This document shows, one piece after another, positions 7,664 to 15,064 of a stretch of 48,834 nucleotides of DNA. This DNA comes from a virus, in IMG/VR virus record IMGVR_UViG_3300045885_000249, positions 1-48,834 of that record. One strand, given 5' to 3'. The position numbers and the translations under genes were made by a program. Below the pieces are notes generated by a model, which made no database searches, was not told where the DNA came from, and saw only the letters and a list, made by a program, of their open reading frames with translations. Every line of letters starts with the position of its first letter. Within the stretch, counting starts at the first letter, position 1.

Positions 7664-7879
7664 TCATTCATCGCTTTTAACTGACACGGGGAATTTCGAA
7701 TATTGTTCCAGCGCATCGAGTAACGCGCCGCTGAGCGCCGCGCAGACTGCCGCGACGATCAGCGTGTCGTTACTGCCTTTATTGCCTTCCGTAGCCTGCG
7801 CGAGTTTACGCGCATTGATCGACGTATCGAGTAACGAGCGCGATACGCATAGCCAGAACTTTCGGTCTAGCGTCGTCAC
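7664..7879 (-). CDS. Small membrane protein, possible holin partner
   Basis: A 71-residue protein starting at GTG 7879, which overlaps the stop of the upstream gene as GTGA. One hydrophobic segment (LIVAAVCAALSGALL, about residues 41-56) could span the membrane, and the N-terminal third is basic. It follows a two-segment membrane protein and a lipoprotein gene lies nearby, so a lysis role is plausible but inferred from context only. Confidence 0.5.
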   Translation of the reverse strand: MTTLDRKFWLCVSRSLLDTSINARKLAQATEGNKGSNDTLIVAAVCAALSGALLDALEQYSKFPVSVKSDE

Positions 7880-8043
7880 GGCGCGGCGAATACAGACGGG
7901 ATCATAAGCGAAGCGGCGAGCAAGGCGAGACCTAGCCACCCTAGATGAACGCGCGCCGGTTTTACCCAACCGAATGCCTGTATCGCCATAAAGACGACGG
8001 CGAGTATTTGTAGAATTACGACAAATAATTCAGTGCCACTCAT
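7876..8043 (-). CDS. Two-segment small membrane protein, possible holin
   Basis: A 55-residue protein with two hydrophobic segments, about residues 5-24 (LFVVILQILAVVFMA) and 34-52 (LGWLGLALLAASLMI), separated by a basic turn (WVKPARVH). Size and topology fit a small class II-type holin or a generic phage membrane protein. The start is set by the ATGA overlap with the upstream stop at 8040, and its own stop forms GTGA with the next gene. Confidence 0.65.
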   Translation of the reverse strand: MSGTELFVVILQILAVVFMAIQAFGWVKPARVHLGWLGLALLAASLMIPSVFAAP

Positions 8044-8261
8044 TTCGATTCTCCCGGTTCTTTGTCAACGACTGCCCAATCCAGTTGCAAGTGCGCATCG
8101 CCTTCCGCATCTTCGCGTACTGGTATCCCGAACTCGCACGGACATACGAAACGATTGTCCGGCATAACGTAAATGTGCTTATACATCGGCGCGCCGCACA
8201 CACACTTTTTGAACGGATCATCGAACCAGTCGGCGACGTTCAATTCGCCGTCGCGGTTCAT
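8040..8261 (-). CDS. Small zinc-ribbon-like protein
   Basis: A 73-residue acidic protein with two Cys pairs, CVCGAP and FVCPCEFG, about 20 residues apart, suggesting a single zinc-binding knuckle. The C-terminal half is acidic and ends DKEPGESK. The start overlaps the upstream lipoprotein gene stop as ATGA. No enzyme motif is seen; function unknown. Confidence 0.6.
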   Translation of the reverse strand: MNRDGELNVADWFDDPFKKCVCGAPMYKHIYVMPDNRFVCPCEFGIPVREDAEGDAHLQLDWAVVDKEPGESK

Positions 8262-8446
8262 TTTTGTACGTCCTTCGGTACGCACTGGTGGTCCGTAATT
8301 TTTCCGAGATAGCCGTTGCGAATCCAATACACGGCGAGTCCGTACGACTCGCATTCGGTTACGGCGTCCGTGACTTGTTCCGGCGAATACGGCACCAACG
8401 GCGAGGAACAGCCGAATAAGACGACGCACAGCAGGAGTCGCGTCAT
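8258..8446 (-). CDS. Small lipoprotein, possibly Rz1-like
   Basis: A 62-residue protein with a short signal sequence and lipobox (VVLFGCSSP), so Cys12 or nearby would be lipidated. The mature part is about 50 residues with two further cysteines. It lies two genes upstream of the small membrane proteins. Phage lipoproteins of this size can be outer-membrane spanin subunits or superinfection-exclusion proteins; it is not proline-rich, so Rz1 identity is uncertain. Coupled by ATGA overlaps on both sides. Confidence 0.6.
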   Translation of the reverse strand: MTRLLLCVVLFGCSSPLVPYSPEQVTDAVTECESYGLAVYWIRNGYLGKITDHQCVPKDVQK

Positions 8447-8793
8447 AGCTCTACTACCTGAATCCCCATCGCCAGTAGTATCGCGTCCTTCAGCTTATAC
8501 GCCGGCGTCTTAGTCGCCGGTGATTTCGTATCCTCCACCACCATCGTCCCGTTCTCGATATAGCGGAAGTCTGCGCGATAGCGCGCGTGCCTGCCACTCC
8601 GGTAGACGATAGGCACACCGGCTATAGTCAGCTTAATCGTCGGCTGTATTTCCAGCTTAGAGATCGCGCCAGCCTTTTCGAGCAGTAGCAGTTCCGAATA
8701 CCGTTTTGCTTCCTTCGCGGAGTCGAAGCGAATGCCATCGACCGTGGTGCGGCGCGCGCCGTATTTGTTCTGTCGTCGCCGTGGGTAAATCAT
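8443..8793 (-). CDS. DUF1064-family nuclease-like protein
   Basis: A 116-residue protein matching DUF1064 proteins of phage replication regions. It opens with NKYGARRT and has the FDSAKEAKRYSEL helix, a basic strand (YRADFRYIENG) and the VVEDTKS strand, in which D and K fit a reduced PD-(D/E)XK nuclease core (Asp in RADF, E-D-x-K). These proteins are thought to act as endonucleases or junction resolvases in phage DNA metabolism. The start at 8793 is set by ATGA overlap with the upstream stop. Confidence 0.8.
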   Translation of the reverse strand: MIYPRRRQNKYGARRTTVDGIRFDSAKEAKRYSELLLLEKAGAISKLEIQPTIKLTIAGVPIVYRSGRHARYRADFRYIENGTMVVEDTKSPATKTPAYKLKDAILLAMGIQVVEL

Positions 8794-9116
8794 TCGCACG
8801 CCACCCATACGACAGCGGTACGTCCGCTGCGCGTCTTTCGTTTCCGGCTCGAATCTCGCACCAGTCCTTTCTCGACAAGCTCGATTCGACGCGGCCGCTG
8901 TGTGCTCGGATTCATTTCCAGAAAGTCCTGCAACTCTTCGTCGGTCATACCATCGCTTCCACGGATCGCCCGAAGTATATCGCCGCGTAGCGTCGCCGCA
9001 GACGATTCGATCTGAACCGCTGCGCTGATACTGGTGTCGCTGTGCTTCTGATATTTCGTAACCCGCTCCGTGACCGGTCCGAACATATCGACCTGTTCCC
9101 CGCGTTTAATGCTCAT
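8790..9116 (-). CDS. Winged-helix DNA-binding protein
   Basis: A 108-residue protein. Residues 30-108 form a winged helix: LRGDILRAI, TDEELQDFL, a STQRPRRIELVEKGLV recognition region, and a wing (KRKTRSGRTAVVW). The same domain is common in phage replication operons and is a likely DNA-binding regulator or replication accessory. The start at 9116 overlaps the upstream stop as ATGA; the longer reading frame upstream overlaps another gene and was rejected. Confidence 0.75.
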   Translation of the reverse strand: MSIKRGEQVDMFGPVTERVTKYQKHSDTSISAAVQIESSAATLRGDILRAIRGSDGMTDEELQDFLEMNPSTQRPRRIELVEKGLVRDSSRKRKTRSGRTAVVWVACE

Positions 9117-9382
9117 CCAATGCCCATCCTTTTCTGTATAAGCTCGCGCGCGTCGCGCCGCTCGTCGTCGCGCTTCCCGACATCCATCCCGTTCGCCATC
9201 TTCGTTAGTTCCCGGTGAAGTTCCCACGCCCAATTCGCCGTCGGCGCGTTGCCTTCCCAATCCTCCACCAGCGCGTTCTTATACTCCACCAGCGTCTTCA
9301 TCGTTTCGGAATCGACGCCGGCTATATCGGTTAACACGCGCAGCAATACACGGTTCGCGACGGACGTACACCGATCCGTCAT
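9113..9382 (-). CDS. Unknown replication-operon protein
   Basis: An 89-residue, mostly helical protein with no recognised domain. The N-terminal half is leucine/valine-rich (ANRVLLRVLTDIAGV), and the C-terminal end is strongly charged (KRDDERRDARELIQKR). It sits between the P-like loader and the winged-helix gene with ATGA overlaps at both ends, so it is surely translated with them. Confidence 0.65.
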   Translation of the reverse strand: MTDRCTSVANRVLLRVLTDIAGVDSETMKTLVEYKNALVEDWEGNAPTANWAWELHRELTKMANGMDVGKRDDERRDARELIQKRMGIG

Positions 9383-9882
9383 GGCGATACCTTGTCGTGG
9401 TAATCCGGCGGCGGTTCCGGTAGCGCAAATTCAACGTCGGCGAGATCGCGCGCTGTCAATCGGCGCGCCTTCGCGTTACACGCTCGGCACTCGCCGATTA
9501 CCATACCCGCGACCTGCCCGTTCAGATGGCCGCGCGCATCGCGCCACTGTGATCCGAACCACCAACGCGGCGCGACTTCCTGATGCGGACATAGCGCGAG
9601 GCGCTGCGCCGCATCTTCAAGCCGCTCAATTAGCGAACCAACGCCGTGATCCTTTCGCGCCGGTATCGCCGCCTGAAACTGCGGCAGCGTCGGCGGGAAG
9701 TCCAAGTGCTTCATCCGTATCTCGGTCATTGCCGCTTGCAATCGCTCGTCGTCGGTGCGGTCGATAATCTCGCACCAGTCTTCCGGCGGCGTCTTCCCGA
9801 ACTGTTCCCCGATCCGCGCGCCGTAGTAGTCCGTCAGCCGTTTCCAGATTCGGTTCGCGCGATAGCTCGCTCGCTTCGTCAT
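9379..9882 (-). CDS. Replication protein P-like, possible helicase loader
   Basis: A 167-residue protein. The N-terminal half resembles lambda P-type proteins: R-x-W-x-x-L-x-x-x-Y-G near the start, W-C-E-I, and a LDFPPTLPQFQAA segment like the P-family motif that precedes the core. The C-terminal half has a CPHQ...CRAC zinc-knuckle-like region. P proteins recruit the host DnaB helicase to the phage origin. The gene follows an O-like initiator with ATGA overlap, the same order as lambda O-P. Identification is moderate and based on pattern plus order. Confidence 0.65.
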   Translation of the reverse strand: MTKRASYRANRIWKRLTDYYGARIGEQFGKTPPEDWCEIIDRTDDERLQAAMTEIRMKHLDFPPTLPQFQAAIPARKDHGVGSLIERLEDAAQRLALCPHQEVAPRWWFGSQWRDARGHLNGQVAGMVIGECRACNAKARRLTARDLADVEFALPEPPPDYHDKVSP

Positions 9883-10649
9883 TCGCCTAGTGCCTCCATC
9901 ATTTCGTCATAGCGAGTCTTCCGTGACTTTCCTCCGCCGTTCCTATCGCCTACCGGGAACAATCCTTGCCAGCCGTTCGCAATCGTCTGCTCCACTACCG
10001 CCGCTTGATCCTCGCCGAACTTCGCCAGCTTCCGCATCGCGGCCCGTACCGATGGTGGCTTCAACGGTTTCTTGATTCCCCGGCGATAGACCTCCCATTC
10101 GTGCCACGCTTTCAAGTCCAGTCCTTCGGGGAACTCGACCGGCGCGTCAGCGCCATCTTTTTCTTTTTTCTTTTTGTTTGAGTTTGAGTTTGAGTTTGAG
10201 TTTGAGGGGTCGGTCAGCGGCGGTTCCCGGCGGTTCCCGGCGGTCTCCGGCGGTCGGTCGTCGTTCGGTATCCGGCCGGCCATCCGGTCGCGATTCTTGC
10301 CTGATTCGACTTCCTTCGCGTTCTTCGCAGCCAGCCGCGCTTTCTCCCGGTAGTAACCGTGATTCACGATCCGCCAGCCCCAATCGCGGTGGGTATCGAG
10401 TAAGACGAGCCGCCGGCCTTCGTCTATCTGCGACCGGCTGTGCGCGTCCGGTTCGCAGAAGCGCGTCATACAGGCTCTCACTTCCGGTTCCGGCAAGCCG
10501 GTAATCCGCGCGATGTAATCCTGCGTGACATCGACTTCGCCGCGCGCGTCAGATAGCGACAGGACGATTGGCCAGAGTCCGATGTCCGGCCATCGTCCAC
10601 ATAGCGTCCCTCTCGTCAGCGAGTCGAATAGTGGCGTATATCCGCTCAT
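9879..10649 (-). CDS. Replication initiator O-like protein
   Basis: A 256-residue protein. Residues 1-100 look like a winged-helix replication domain (LWPIVLSLSDARGEVDVT, EVRACMTRF, then a wing and a GWRIVNHGYYREKAR helix). A low-complexity linker follows (about 120-165) with Pro/Arg and a (Ser-Asn)5-Lys4 run encoded by short tandem repeats. Residues 165-256 form a second, helical domain (AWHEWEVYRRGIKKPL, then a Trp-containing NGWQGLFP segment) seen in phage DnaD/O-type proteins. It probably binds the origin and recruits the P-like protein. Upstream coupling is by ATGA. Confidence 0.75.
   Translation of the reverse strand: MSGYTPLFDSLTRGTLCGRWPDIGLWPIVLSLSDARGEVDVTQDYIARITGLPEPEVRACMTRFCEPDAHSRSQIDEGRRLVLLDTHRDWGWRIVNHGYYREKARLAAKNAKEVESGKNRDRMAGRIPNDDRPPETAGNRREPPLTDPSNSNSNSNSNKKKKEKDGADAPVEFPEGLDLKAWHEWEVYRRGIKKPLKPPSVRAAMRKLAKFGEDQAAVVEQTIANGWQGLFPVGDRNGGGKSRKTRYDEMMEALGE
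10177..10260. repeat. Two adjacent short tandem repeats inside the O-like gene
   Basis: Plus strand has five exact copies of TTTGAG at 10177-10206, encoding Ser-Asn pairs on the minus strand. Just after it, a 10-bp unit (CGGTTCCCGG-like) is repeated about three and a half times at 10221-10257. The 10-bp unit is not a multiple of three, so a copy-number change would shift the O-like reading frame. A 6-bp change would only alter linker length. Confidence 0.9.
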
Positions 10650-11074
10650 GCACTCGCCTCCATCGGACCGAACCGGGATTCACGGTACGCTTCGAGCGCA
10701 TCGGAGTGCGCGGTTTTAGCGGATGCTTCCGCGCGAAGACGGCGCACGTTAAATATCAGATCGGCGTTGGTCAGATGCTCCAGAACTTTGTAGACCGGCT
10801 CCGCGCCGGACTCGTGCGCTATCGGATAGCGGCGTTGAAGATGCGGAAAGAGTTCGTGCTGTTCGCTATCTTCGACCGTTCGCCGGCATAAGGCGCGCGC
10901 GAGTTGGCGTAATTCCAGATGCGCAGCGACATAGACGAGTCGCGGCGATACGTTCTCCGGATCGAGTTCGTGCATCGTTTCCGTAGCGAGCCATGCGGGA
11001 CTAATCTGAATGTCATTCTTCCGACGTTCGAACACTACCGACAGCACCTGTTGAAGTTCTTTTTCTTCCTTCAT
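10646..11074 (-). CDS. Conserved phage replication-region protein, function unknown
   Basis: A 142-residue protein of a type frequent beside phage O-like genes: ISPAWLATETMHELDP, then VYVAAHLELRQLARALCR, a HELFPHLQRRYP segment, and a YKVLEHLTNADLIFNVRRLR helix. No catalytic site is evident. The Leu/Arg-rich helices suggest a protein- or DNA-binding helical fold. Coupled by ATGA to both neighbours. I recognise the family pattern but no assigned function. Confidence 0.65.
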   Translation of the reverse strand: MKEEKELQQVLSVVFERRKNDIQISPAWLATETMHELDPENVSPRLVYVAAHLELRQLARALCRRTVEDSEQHELFPHLQRRYPIAHESGAEPVYKVLEHLTNADLIFNVRRLRAEASAKTAHSDALEAYRESRFGPMEASA

Positions 11075-11718
11075 TTCGGTCTCCGCTTAGTAAAGCCGGC
11101 CAGCCATTTCGATACGCCGCCGGCGAGTCGTGTAACGTCGGCTTGCATTGCGTCGGTCATTTCCGCGAGTAATGCAGCCGGCTCCAGTTCCAGTAGTCCG
11201 TCGCGCTCGAAGTCGCGTAGCCGTCCCCATAGCCACAGCGCTTTCGGGTCCATCGGTTTTTTCTTCGGCTTCGGCTTGTTCTTCTTGAGGATACCGCTAG
11301 TGCTCGGCTTCTTCGGCGCGGCCAGCGCCGCTTCGAACTCGGCGTCAGGTACGTCGGCGAGTTGCTGCCACTTCGATGCCTGATCCTTGGAGATACCGAG
11401 TTGCTTGAGGGTTGACGCGGTCGATGGACTCGACCGCGTACCGCGCTCCGTGCCCGGCTCGCGCGCGCCTTTCGCCTTTTCAAGTTTCTTAAGTAACTGT
11501 CCACCCTTTCGCTCGCCGCGCAATCGAATCTCGCAGGCCTGTCGCTCGGCTTCCGTATTCATCGCCTGCTTGAAATACATTTCGAGCGCGAGTGCTTTAT
11601 CGCGTATTGATTTAACTTCATCGACTTTATACGCCGCCGAGATCGCGCGGCACATCTCGTCATACTTGATTAGCGTCGTCGCCGGTTCTTTCTTTCGTAC
11701 TGCCTTGCTCGTCGTCAT
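11071..11718 (-). CDS. Phage protein with DUF3102-like N-terminus
   Basis: A 215-residue protein. Residues 15-85 (a helical region with RDKALALEMYFKQA and RLRGERKGGQLL) resemble the N-terminal domain of phage proteins often found with or fused to methyltransferases. A Lys/Pro linker (about 140-155) precedes a C-terminal helical segment ending in GFTKRRPK. The middle SKWQQLADVPDAEFE looks like a helix-turn-helix used in ParB-like phage proteins. Probably DNA-binding; no methylase motif is present. Coupled by ATGA on both sides. Confidence 0.55.
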   Translation of the reverse strand: MTTSKAVRKKEPATTLIKYDEMCRAISAAYKVDEVKSIRDKALALEMYFKQAMNTEAERQACEIRLRGERKGGQLLKKLEKAKGAREPGTERGTRSSPSTASTLKQLGISKDQASKWQQLADVPDAEFEAALAAPKKPSTSGILKKNKPKPKKKPMDPKALWLWGRLRDFERDGLLELEPAALLAEMTDAMQADVTRLAGGVSKWLAGFTKRRPK

Positions 11719-12002
11719 CGTAATCCCTCAGTGAATCGCACACGCACCATCGGATCGTGTACGGTGTTACGGTTCGGGAGATACGCCAGCGTGATCGCGC
11801 CGGCATCGTGTAATTGGTGAAGGCTTTCGAGAACCGTGGCGAGCGGTTTCTGGACGCGCTTCGCGATAAGTTCCGGCGAATAGGAAAGCCACGCGCGGCC
11901 GGCGAGAACTTCACGACCGAAGTTGCGGTCAAGTAAATGTTCGGCGCGATACTTCAGGAAGCCAATAACGGCTTCGCCATCAGCGTCGATTTTTTTCGCC
12001 AT
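11715..12002 (-). CDS. Small winged-helix regulator
   Basis: A 95-residue protein with a MarR-like or IclR-like winged-helix pattern: SPELIAKRVQKPLATVLESL (helix-turn-helix) followed by a GAITLAYLP wing strand. It is the first gene after the Cro-like repressor in the leftward operon and may regulate it or assist replication. No ligand domain is present. Confidence 0.65.
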   Translation of the reverse strand: MAKKIDADGEAVIGFLKYRAEHLLDRNFGREVLAGRAWLSYSPELIAKRVQKPLATVLESLHQLHDAGAITLAYLPNRNTVHDPMVRVRFTEGLR

Positions 12003-12127
12003 TGAACTTCCCCGAAGAAAGGCCGGACCGCGCCGCCGACGCGACGTGCGCAGGTCCGCTCGTCGTCAAACGTTGGACGGCACATCGAATCACTGAGGGT
12101 GGCGACGCGATCCGGCTGGTTCAAAGT
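12003..12127. other. Short noncoding gap between Cro-like and winged-helix genes
   Basis: 125 bases without a convincing reading frame, promoter or terminator. Possibly a leader with regulatory structure (like a nut region) before the early leftward operon, but nothing specific is visible. Confidence 0.4.
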
Positions 12128-12445
12128 CTACTCCTGCCCGGTATCTTTTGAAGGCCAATATCCGTTTTCCTCCGGCGGCCAATAGTCCGGTCGAATATCG
12201 GATAGGGTCAACCATAAGTCCGGCTCGGTCGGAAAGAGTTCGCGCGTCAGATCGACCATCTGCCGTGCGCGGTCCGCGCTCGCGAGGATATTGCCAGTGG
12301 ACATATGCAGCAGCACGTTAGTCGAGATATTCATGGCGGCGCAGAACTTATCCCGGCGCGGTACGCCGAGCCGGCGCACGAAACGCCACAGTGGCAGATG
12401 CTTCAAGTCTTCCGGCTTGCGTCGCGGTTTCTTCTTGCGTCCCAT
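12128..12445 (-). CDS. Cro/YdaS-like repressor
   Basis: A 105-residue protein. After a basic N-terminus (MGRKKKPRRK), residues about 18-85 fit YdaS/Cro-type helix-turn-helix proteins: DKFCAAMNISTNVLLHMSTG, then ASADRARQMVDLTRELF, ending in the characteristic SDIRPDYWP motif seen in this family. The start at 12445 has GGAG 8 nt upstream, better than the earlier Met at 12475. It stands at the divergent junction of the leftward replication operon and the rightward recombination operon, so it likely controls both. Confidence 0.75.
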   Translation of the reverse strand: MGRKKKPRRKPEDLKHLPLWRFVRRLGVPRRDKFCAAMNISTNVLLHMSTGNILASADRARQMVDLTRELFPTEPDLWLTLSDIRPDYWPPEENGYWPSKDTGQE

Positions 12446-12587
12446 ACGCTCGGCTCCGTCGTTCGGTCCGTTCATAATAATAGACTTATGGCCGGCGTGG
12501 TAGTAGCTTCGAACGAGTGGGACGTGCAGCAAATGCCGGAAAAATAGCCTAAATGCGCTTCTGTATAAATAACTTCGGGGAAAGAAA
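12446..12587. promoter_or_regulatory. Divergent control region
   Basis: 142 bases between the leftward repressor gene and the rightward recombination operon. A TATAAA at 12564-12569 could be a rightward -10 box, but its -35 is weak. On the minus strand TATTAT near 12474-12479 could be a leftward -10. Operators for the Cro-like protein are expected here, but no clear inverted repeat stands out. Confidence 0.4.
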
Positions 12588-12740
12588 ATGCGAAAACCAA
12601 TCATCACTTCTATCGAGACAGTAACGCCTTCACTCGCCGCGCGCTATTTCGCCGAGCGCGCCGTGAACCGGTTTGCGAGTAACGAAGTTATGCCGCGACT
12701 CGATCCAGACCAGCTGCCCCGGAGCGATACCGATGAGTGA
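12588..12740 (+). CDS. Small leader protein of recombination operon
   Basis: A 50-residue protein starting after GGGGAAAG. It has a charged, mostly helical sequence with no recognised domain. Its stop overlaps the ATG of the exonuclease gene, typical of translational coupling, which supports real translation. It is the first gene of the rightward operon; function unknown. Confidence 0.55.
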   Translation: MRKPIITSIETVTPSLAARYFAERAVNRFASNEVMPRLDPDQLPRSDTDE

Positions 12741-13527
12741 AGGATTACAGCCGGGACGACAAGTGTTAACCGCCGACGAGTACCACGCGGATCGTAGCGC
12801 GGTATCGAAAGGGTGGCTGGATAAAATCGAGCGATCAGCCGCGCATCTGAAAGCGTGGTTAGACGGTTACGCGAAACCGGCGACGCCGACACAGGCACTC
12901 GGCAAGCTGACGCACGTCGCCGTACTGGAGCCGGACTTACTGACGGCGCAGTTCATTACCAAGCCGACGGAGATCAACCGGCGCACGAAAGTCGGTCGCG
13001 AAGAGTACGCCGCGTGGGAGATCGAGAACGCACATAAGACGATTATCACCGACGACCAGATGGCGGTCGCGCTCGCGGTCCGCGACTCGGTAAATAGGCA
13101 CAAGGCGGCGCGCGCGTTACTCGGTGACGGCTCGCCGGAAGAAACGATGGTATGGCGGAACGGCGAAACCGGCGAACTATGTAAAGCACGCGCCGATTGG
13201 TTAAGCCGCATCGCGATAGTCGATGCGAAGACGACGCACGACGCGCGGCCGGCGGAGTTCGCGAAGTCTATCGTGAACTATCGGTATGACGTACAGACGG
13301 GTCACTATCTCGAAGGATTCCAGCACGATCTGTTCGCGTGGATTGCCGTCGAAGTGGAACCGCCCTATGCCGTCGCCGTATACGTCGCCGACGCCGTTAT
13401 CCGTCAGCGCGGACTCGAAGCGCGCGACCGGAATTTGAGAACATACGCCGAGTGTAAAGCGAAGAACGAGTGGCCTGCCTATCCCGACGTGGTAACGACT
13501 ATCGAACTCCCGAGGTGGGCGCGATGA
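12733..13527 (+). CDS. RecE-like PD-(D/E)XK exonuclease
   Basis: A 264-residue protein of the phage exodeoxyribonuclease VIII-like family (PDDEXK-like, DUF3799 type). Visible core: GKLTHVAVLEP (about 57-67, His/Glu), RADW (153-156), IVDAKTT with Asp164 and Lys166, and the Q-x-x-x-Y motif (Gln188, Tyr192). It would resect double-stranded ends to give single strands for the annealase encoded two genes downstream. The start at 12733 has GGAG upstream and overlaps the previous stop; the longer frame from 12673 was rejected. The pairing with Bet makes a RecE/Bet-type recombination module. Confidence 0.88.
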   Translation: MSEGLQPGRQVLTADEYHADRSAVSKGWLDKIERSAAHLKAWLDGYAKPATPTQALGKLTHVAVLEPDLLTAQFITKPTEINRRTKVGREEYAAWEIENAHKTIITDDQMAVALAVRDSVNRHKAARALLGDGSPEETMVWRNGETGELCKARADWLSRIAIVDAKTTHDARPAEFAKSIVNYRYDVQTGHYLEGFQHDLFAWIAVEVEPPYAVAVYVADAVIRQRGLEARDRNLRTYAECKAKNEWPAYPDVVTTIELPRWAR

Positions 13528-13736
13528 CTCCGGATGAGAAAGTATTCTGGCGCGGCGTTGCGGATTCTTTTAACCGGATGCGCGACGAGATAACTGTGGA
13601 ATGCGCGAAGATAAAATCTAACCAAACGAACCGCGCGTATGCTCAGCAAGTCGCGTTGATTTTTTCCGGCCTATCGGTCGCGATCTTGGAAGGCTTAAAA
13701 GCAGTCGAAACTACAACACGGAGAACAGAACAATGA
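13524..13736 (+). CDS. Small protein between exonuclease and annealase
   Basis: A 70-residue protein, start ATG overlapping the exonuclease stop and its own stop overlapping the annealase start (both ATGA). The sequence is amphipathic helical (KVFWRGVADSFNRM, QQVALIFSGLSVAIL). No family is recognised; because it is locked between the two recombination genes it may be an accessory of that module. Confidence 0.65.
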   Translation: MTPDEKVFWRGVADSFNRMRDEITVECAKIKSNQTNRAYAQQVALIFSGLSVAILEGLKAVETTTRRTEQ

Positions 13737-14497
13737 ATAAGGCAGCAGAAGCTACAGAGGTAGCGGTACGAACGGACCGGAAGGTAACGCTGGTCGGAAC
13801 GATGGCAAGCAAGCTCGGTATCGAGCCAGCGAACTTAATGAAGACACTGAAGGCGACGGCGTTCAAGCCGCCGAAGATAGACGGTAAATATCAGGAAGTA
13901 ACCGACGAGCAAATGATGGCGCTACTGATCGTCGCGAACGAACACGGGCTGAATCCTTTTACGCGCGAAATCTTCGCCTTTCCCGACAAGCACAACGGCA
14001 TCGTGCCGGTCGTCTCGGTCGATGGGTGGATTCGGATTATCAACGACCATCCGCAATTTAACGGCGTGAAGTTCGAACTCGACTGGACCGAAGGTAACGA
14101 GTCGTGTACTTGCACGATCTGGCGAAAGGATCGTGACCACCCTATCGTCGTCACGGAATACCTCGCGGAGTGCTATCGCAACGTTGGCGCGTGGCTTACA
14201 CACAAGCGCCGGTTCCTTCGGCATAAGTCTCTCATTCAATGCGCGCGCGTCGCGTTCGGCTTCGCCGGTATCTATGACCCTGACGAAGCGCAGCGTATTC
14301 GCGAAGGCGAGATCATCGACATTACGCCGGACGCGCCGAAGAACGAAGCCGAGACACTGAATATACAACTCGGACTCTCGACTACGTATGACGACGGCAG
14401 TGCGCCAGTCGGTCCGGATGGTGGTCGCGGTTCGCTCGGTACGAAGCCGACGACGCGCGAGCCGGGCGAAGACGACGACGAAGACGGCAACGCGTGA
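13733..14497 (+). CDS. bet: Bet/RecT-family single-strand annealing protein
   Basis: A 254-residue recombinase of the lambda Bet-like RecT family. Conserved blocks are visible: the AFKPP-containing start of the core, EQMMALLIVANEHGLNPFTREI, VVSVDGWIRIINDHPQFNG, a Cys-containing TCTIWRKDRDHP strand, and the FLRHKSLIQCARVAFGF helix. It binds single-stranded DNA and anneals complementary strands, acting with the RecE-like exonuclease. The C-terminus (about 200-254) is an acidic linker. Coupled by ATGA upstream and GTGA downstream. Confidence 0.92.
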   Translation: MNKAAEATEVAVRTDRKVTLVGTMASKLGIEPANLMKTLKATAFKPPKIDGKYQEVTDEQMMALLIVANEHGLNPFTREIFAFPDKHNGIVPVVSVDGWIRIINDHPQFNGVKFELDWTEGNESCTCTIWRKDRDHPIVVTEYLAECYRNVGAWLTHKRRFLRHKSLIQCARVAFGFAGIYDPDEAQRIREGEIIDITPDAPKNEAETLNIQLGLSTTYDDGSAPVGPDGGRGSLGTKPTTREPGEDDDEDGNA

Positions 14498-14700
14498 GTG
14501 CGTGGGATCGGTTACGGCATCCGCTACGACGACTGCCGACGTTGAAAGAACATAACGAACAACGGAAGAACGCCGGCGTGCTATGCGATAGGTGTAGCAC
14601 ACAGATGATAAACCGCAACGCCGGCGGATACGTAACGGATCGGAAGCTGGGCCACAACGTGGAGTGTCCGTACTGCGGACACTCCGGAGTAAAGCTATGA
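14494..14700 (+). CDS. Small zinc-ribbon protein
   Basis: A 68-residue protein starting at GTG with a GTGA overlap. Two CxxC pairs (CDRC and CPYC, about 27 residues apart) make a zinc ribbon, and the flanks are basic. Such proteins in phage recombination operons are often nucleic-acid binding. Exact role unknown. Confidence 0.7.
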   Translation: MSAWDRLRHPLRRLPTLKEHNEQRKNAGVLCDRCSTQMINRNAGGYVTDRKLGHNVECPYCGHSGVKL

Positions 14701-15053
14701 AAACTGAAGAACTTATTTTTGACCAATCGAAGTGGCCGAAAGAAACCGAGATCACGCTGCCGACCGTCGTTGACTTCGGATCACTATGGCAGACGCACGA
14801 GGATCAGATGGCGGCGATCTTCGCCGAATCACTCGTCAACAATCCGCCGGTCGCGCATCTATATCTAATCGGTAATCGGCTATGGGTTGACCTGCATCTA
14901 TGGGAAGTCGGCGACGATAGCGTGAGCTATCGCTTCGACTTATTACATGAGGTAACGGACTACGTGGAGCTTTACGGCGACGACGATCAAATTACGGCGG
15001 CGCTTAGAAACCTAGCGAACGAGTTACTGAAACTCGCCGACGATCCAACTTGA
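14697..15053 (+). CDS. Unknown acidic protein
   Basis: A 118-residue acidic protein, start overlapping the previous stop (ATGA). It has alternating beta strands (HLYLIGNRLWVDLHLWEV) and a C-terminal helix (ITAALRNLANELLKLADD). No family is recognised. The placement suggests an early accessory protein. Confidence 0.65.
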   Translation: MKTEELIFDQSKWPKETEITLPTVVDFGSLWQTHEDQMAAIFAESLVNNPPVAHLYLIGNRLWVDLHLWEVGDDSVSYRFDLLHEVTDYVELYGDDDQITAALRNLANELLKLADDPT

Positions 15054-15064
15054 GGGAGAAAACT

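Noticed and set aside
12511-12520. Isolated GAACGAGT match to the array edge repeat (also 13464)
   Set aside because: No following loop repeat or 36-nt spacing, and the second copy is inside a coding sequence; chance.
13922-14755. Minus-strand 277-codon frame
   Set aside because: Antisense of the Bet gene; Arg/Val-rich shadow.
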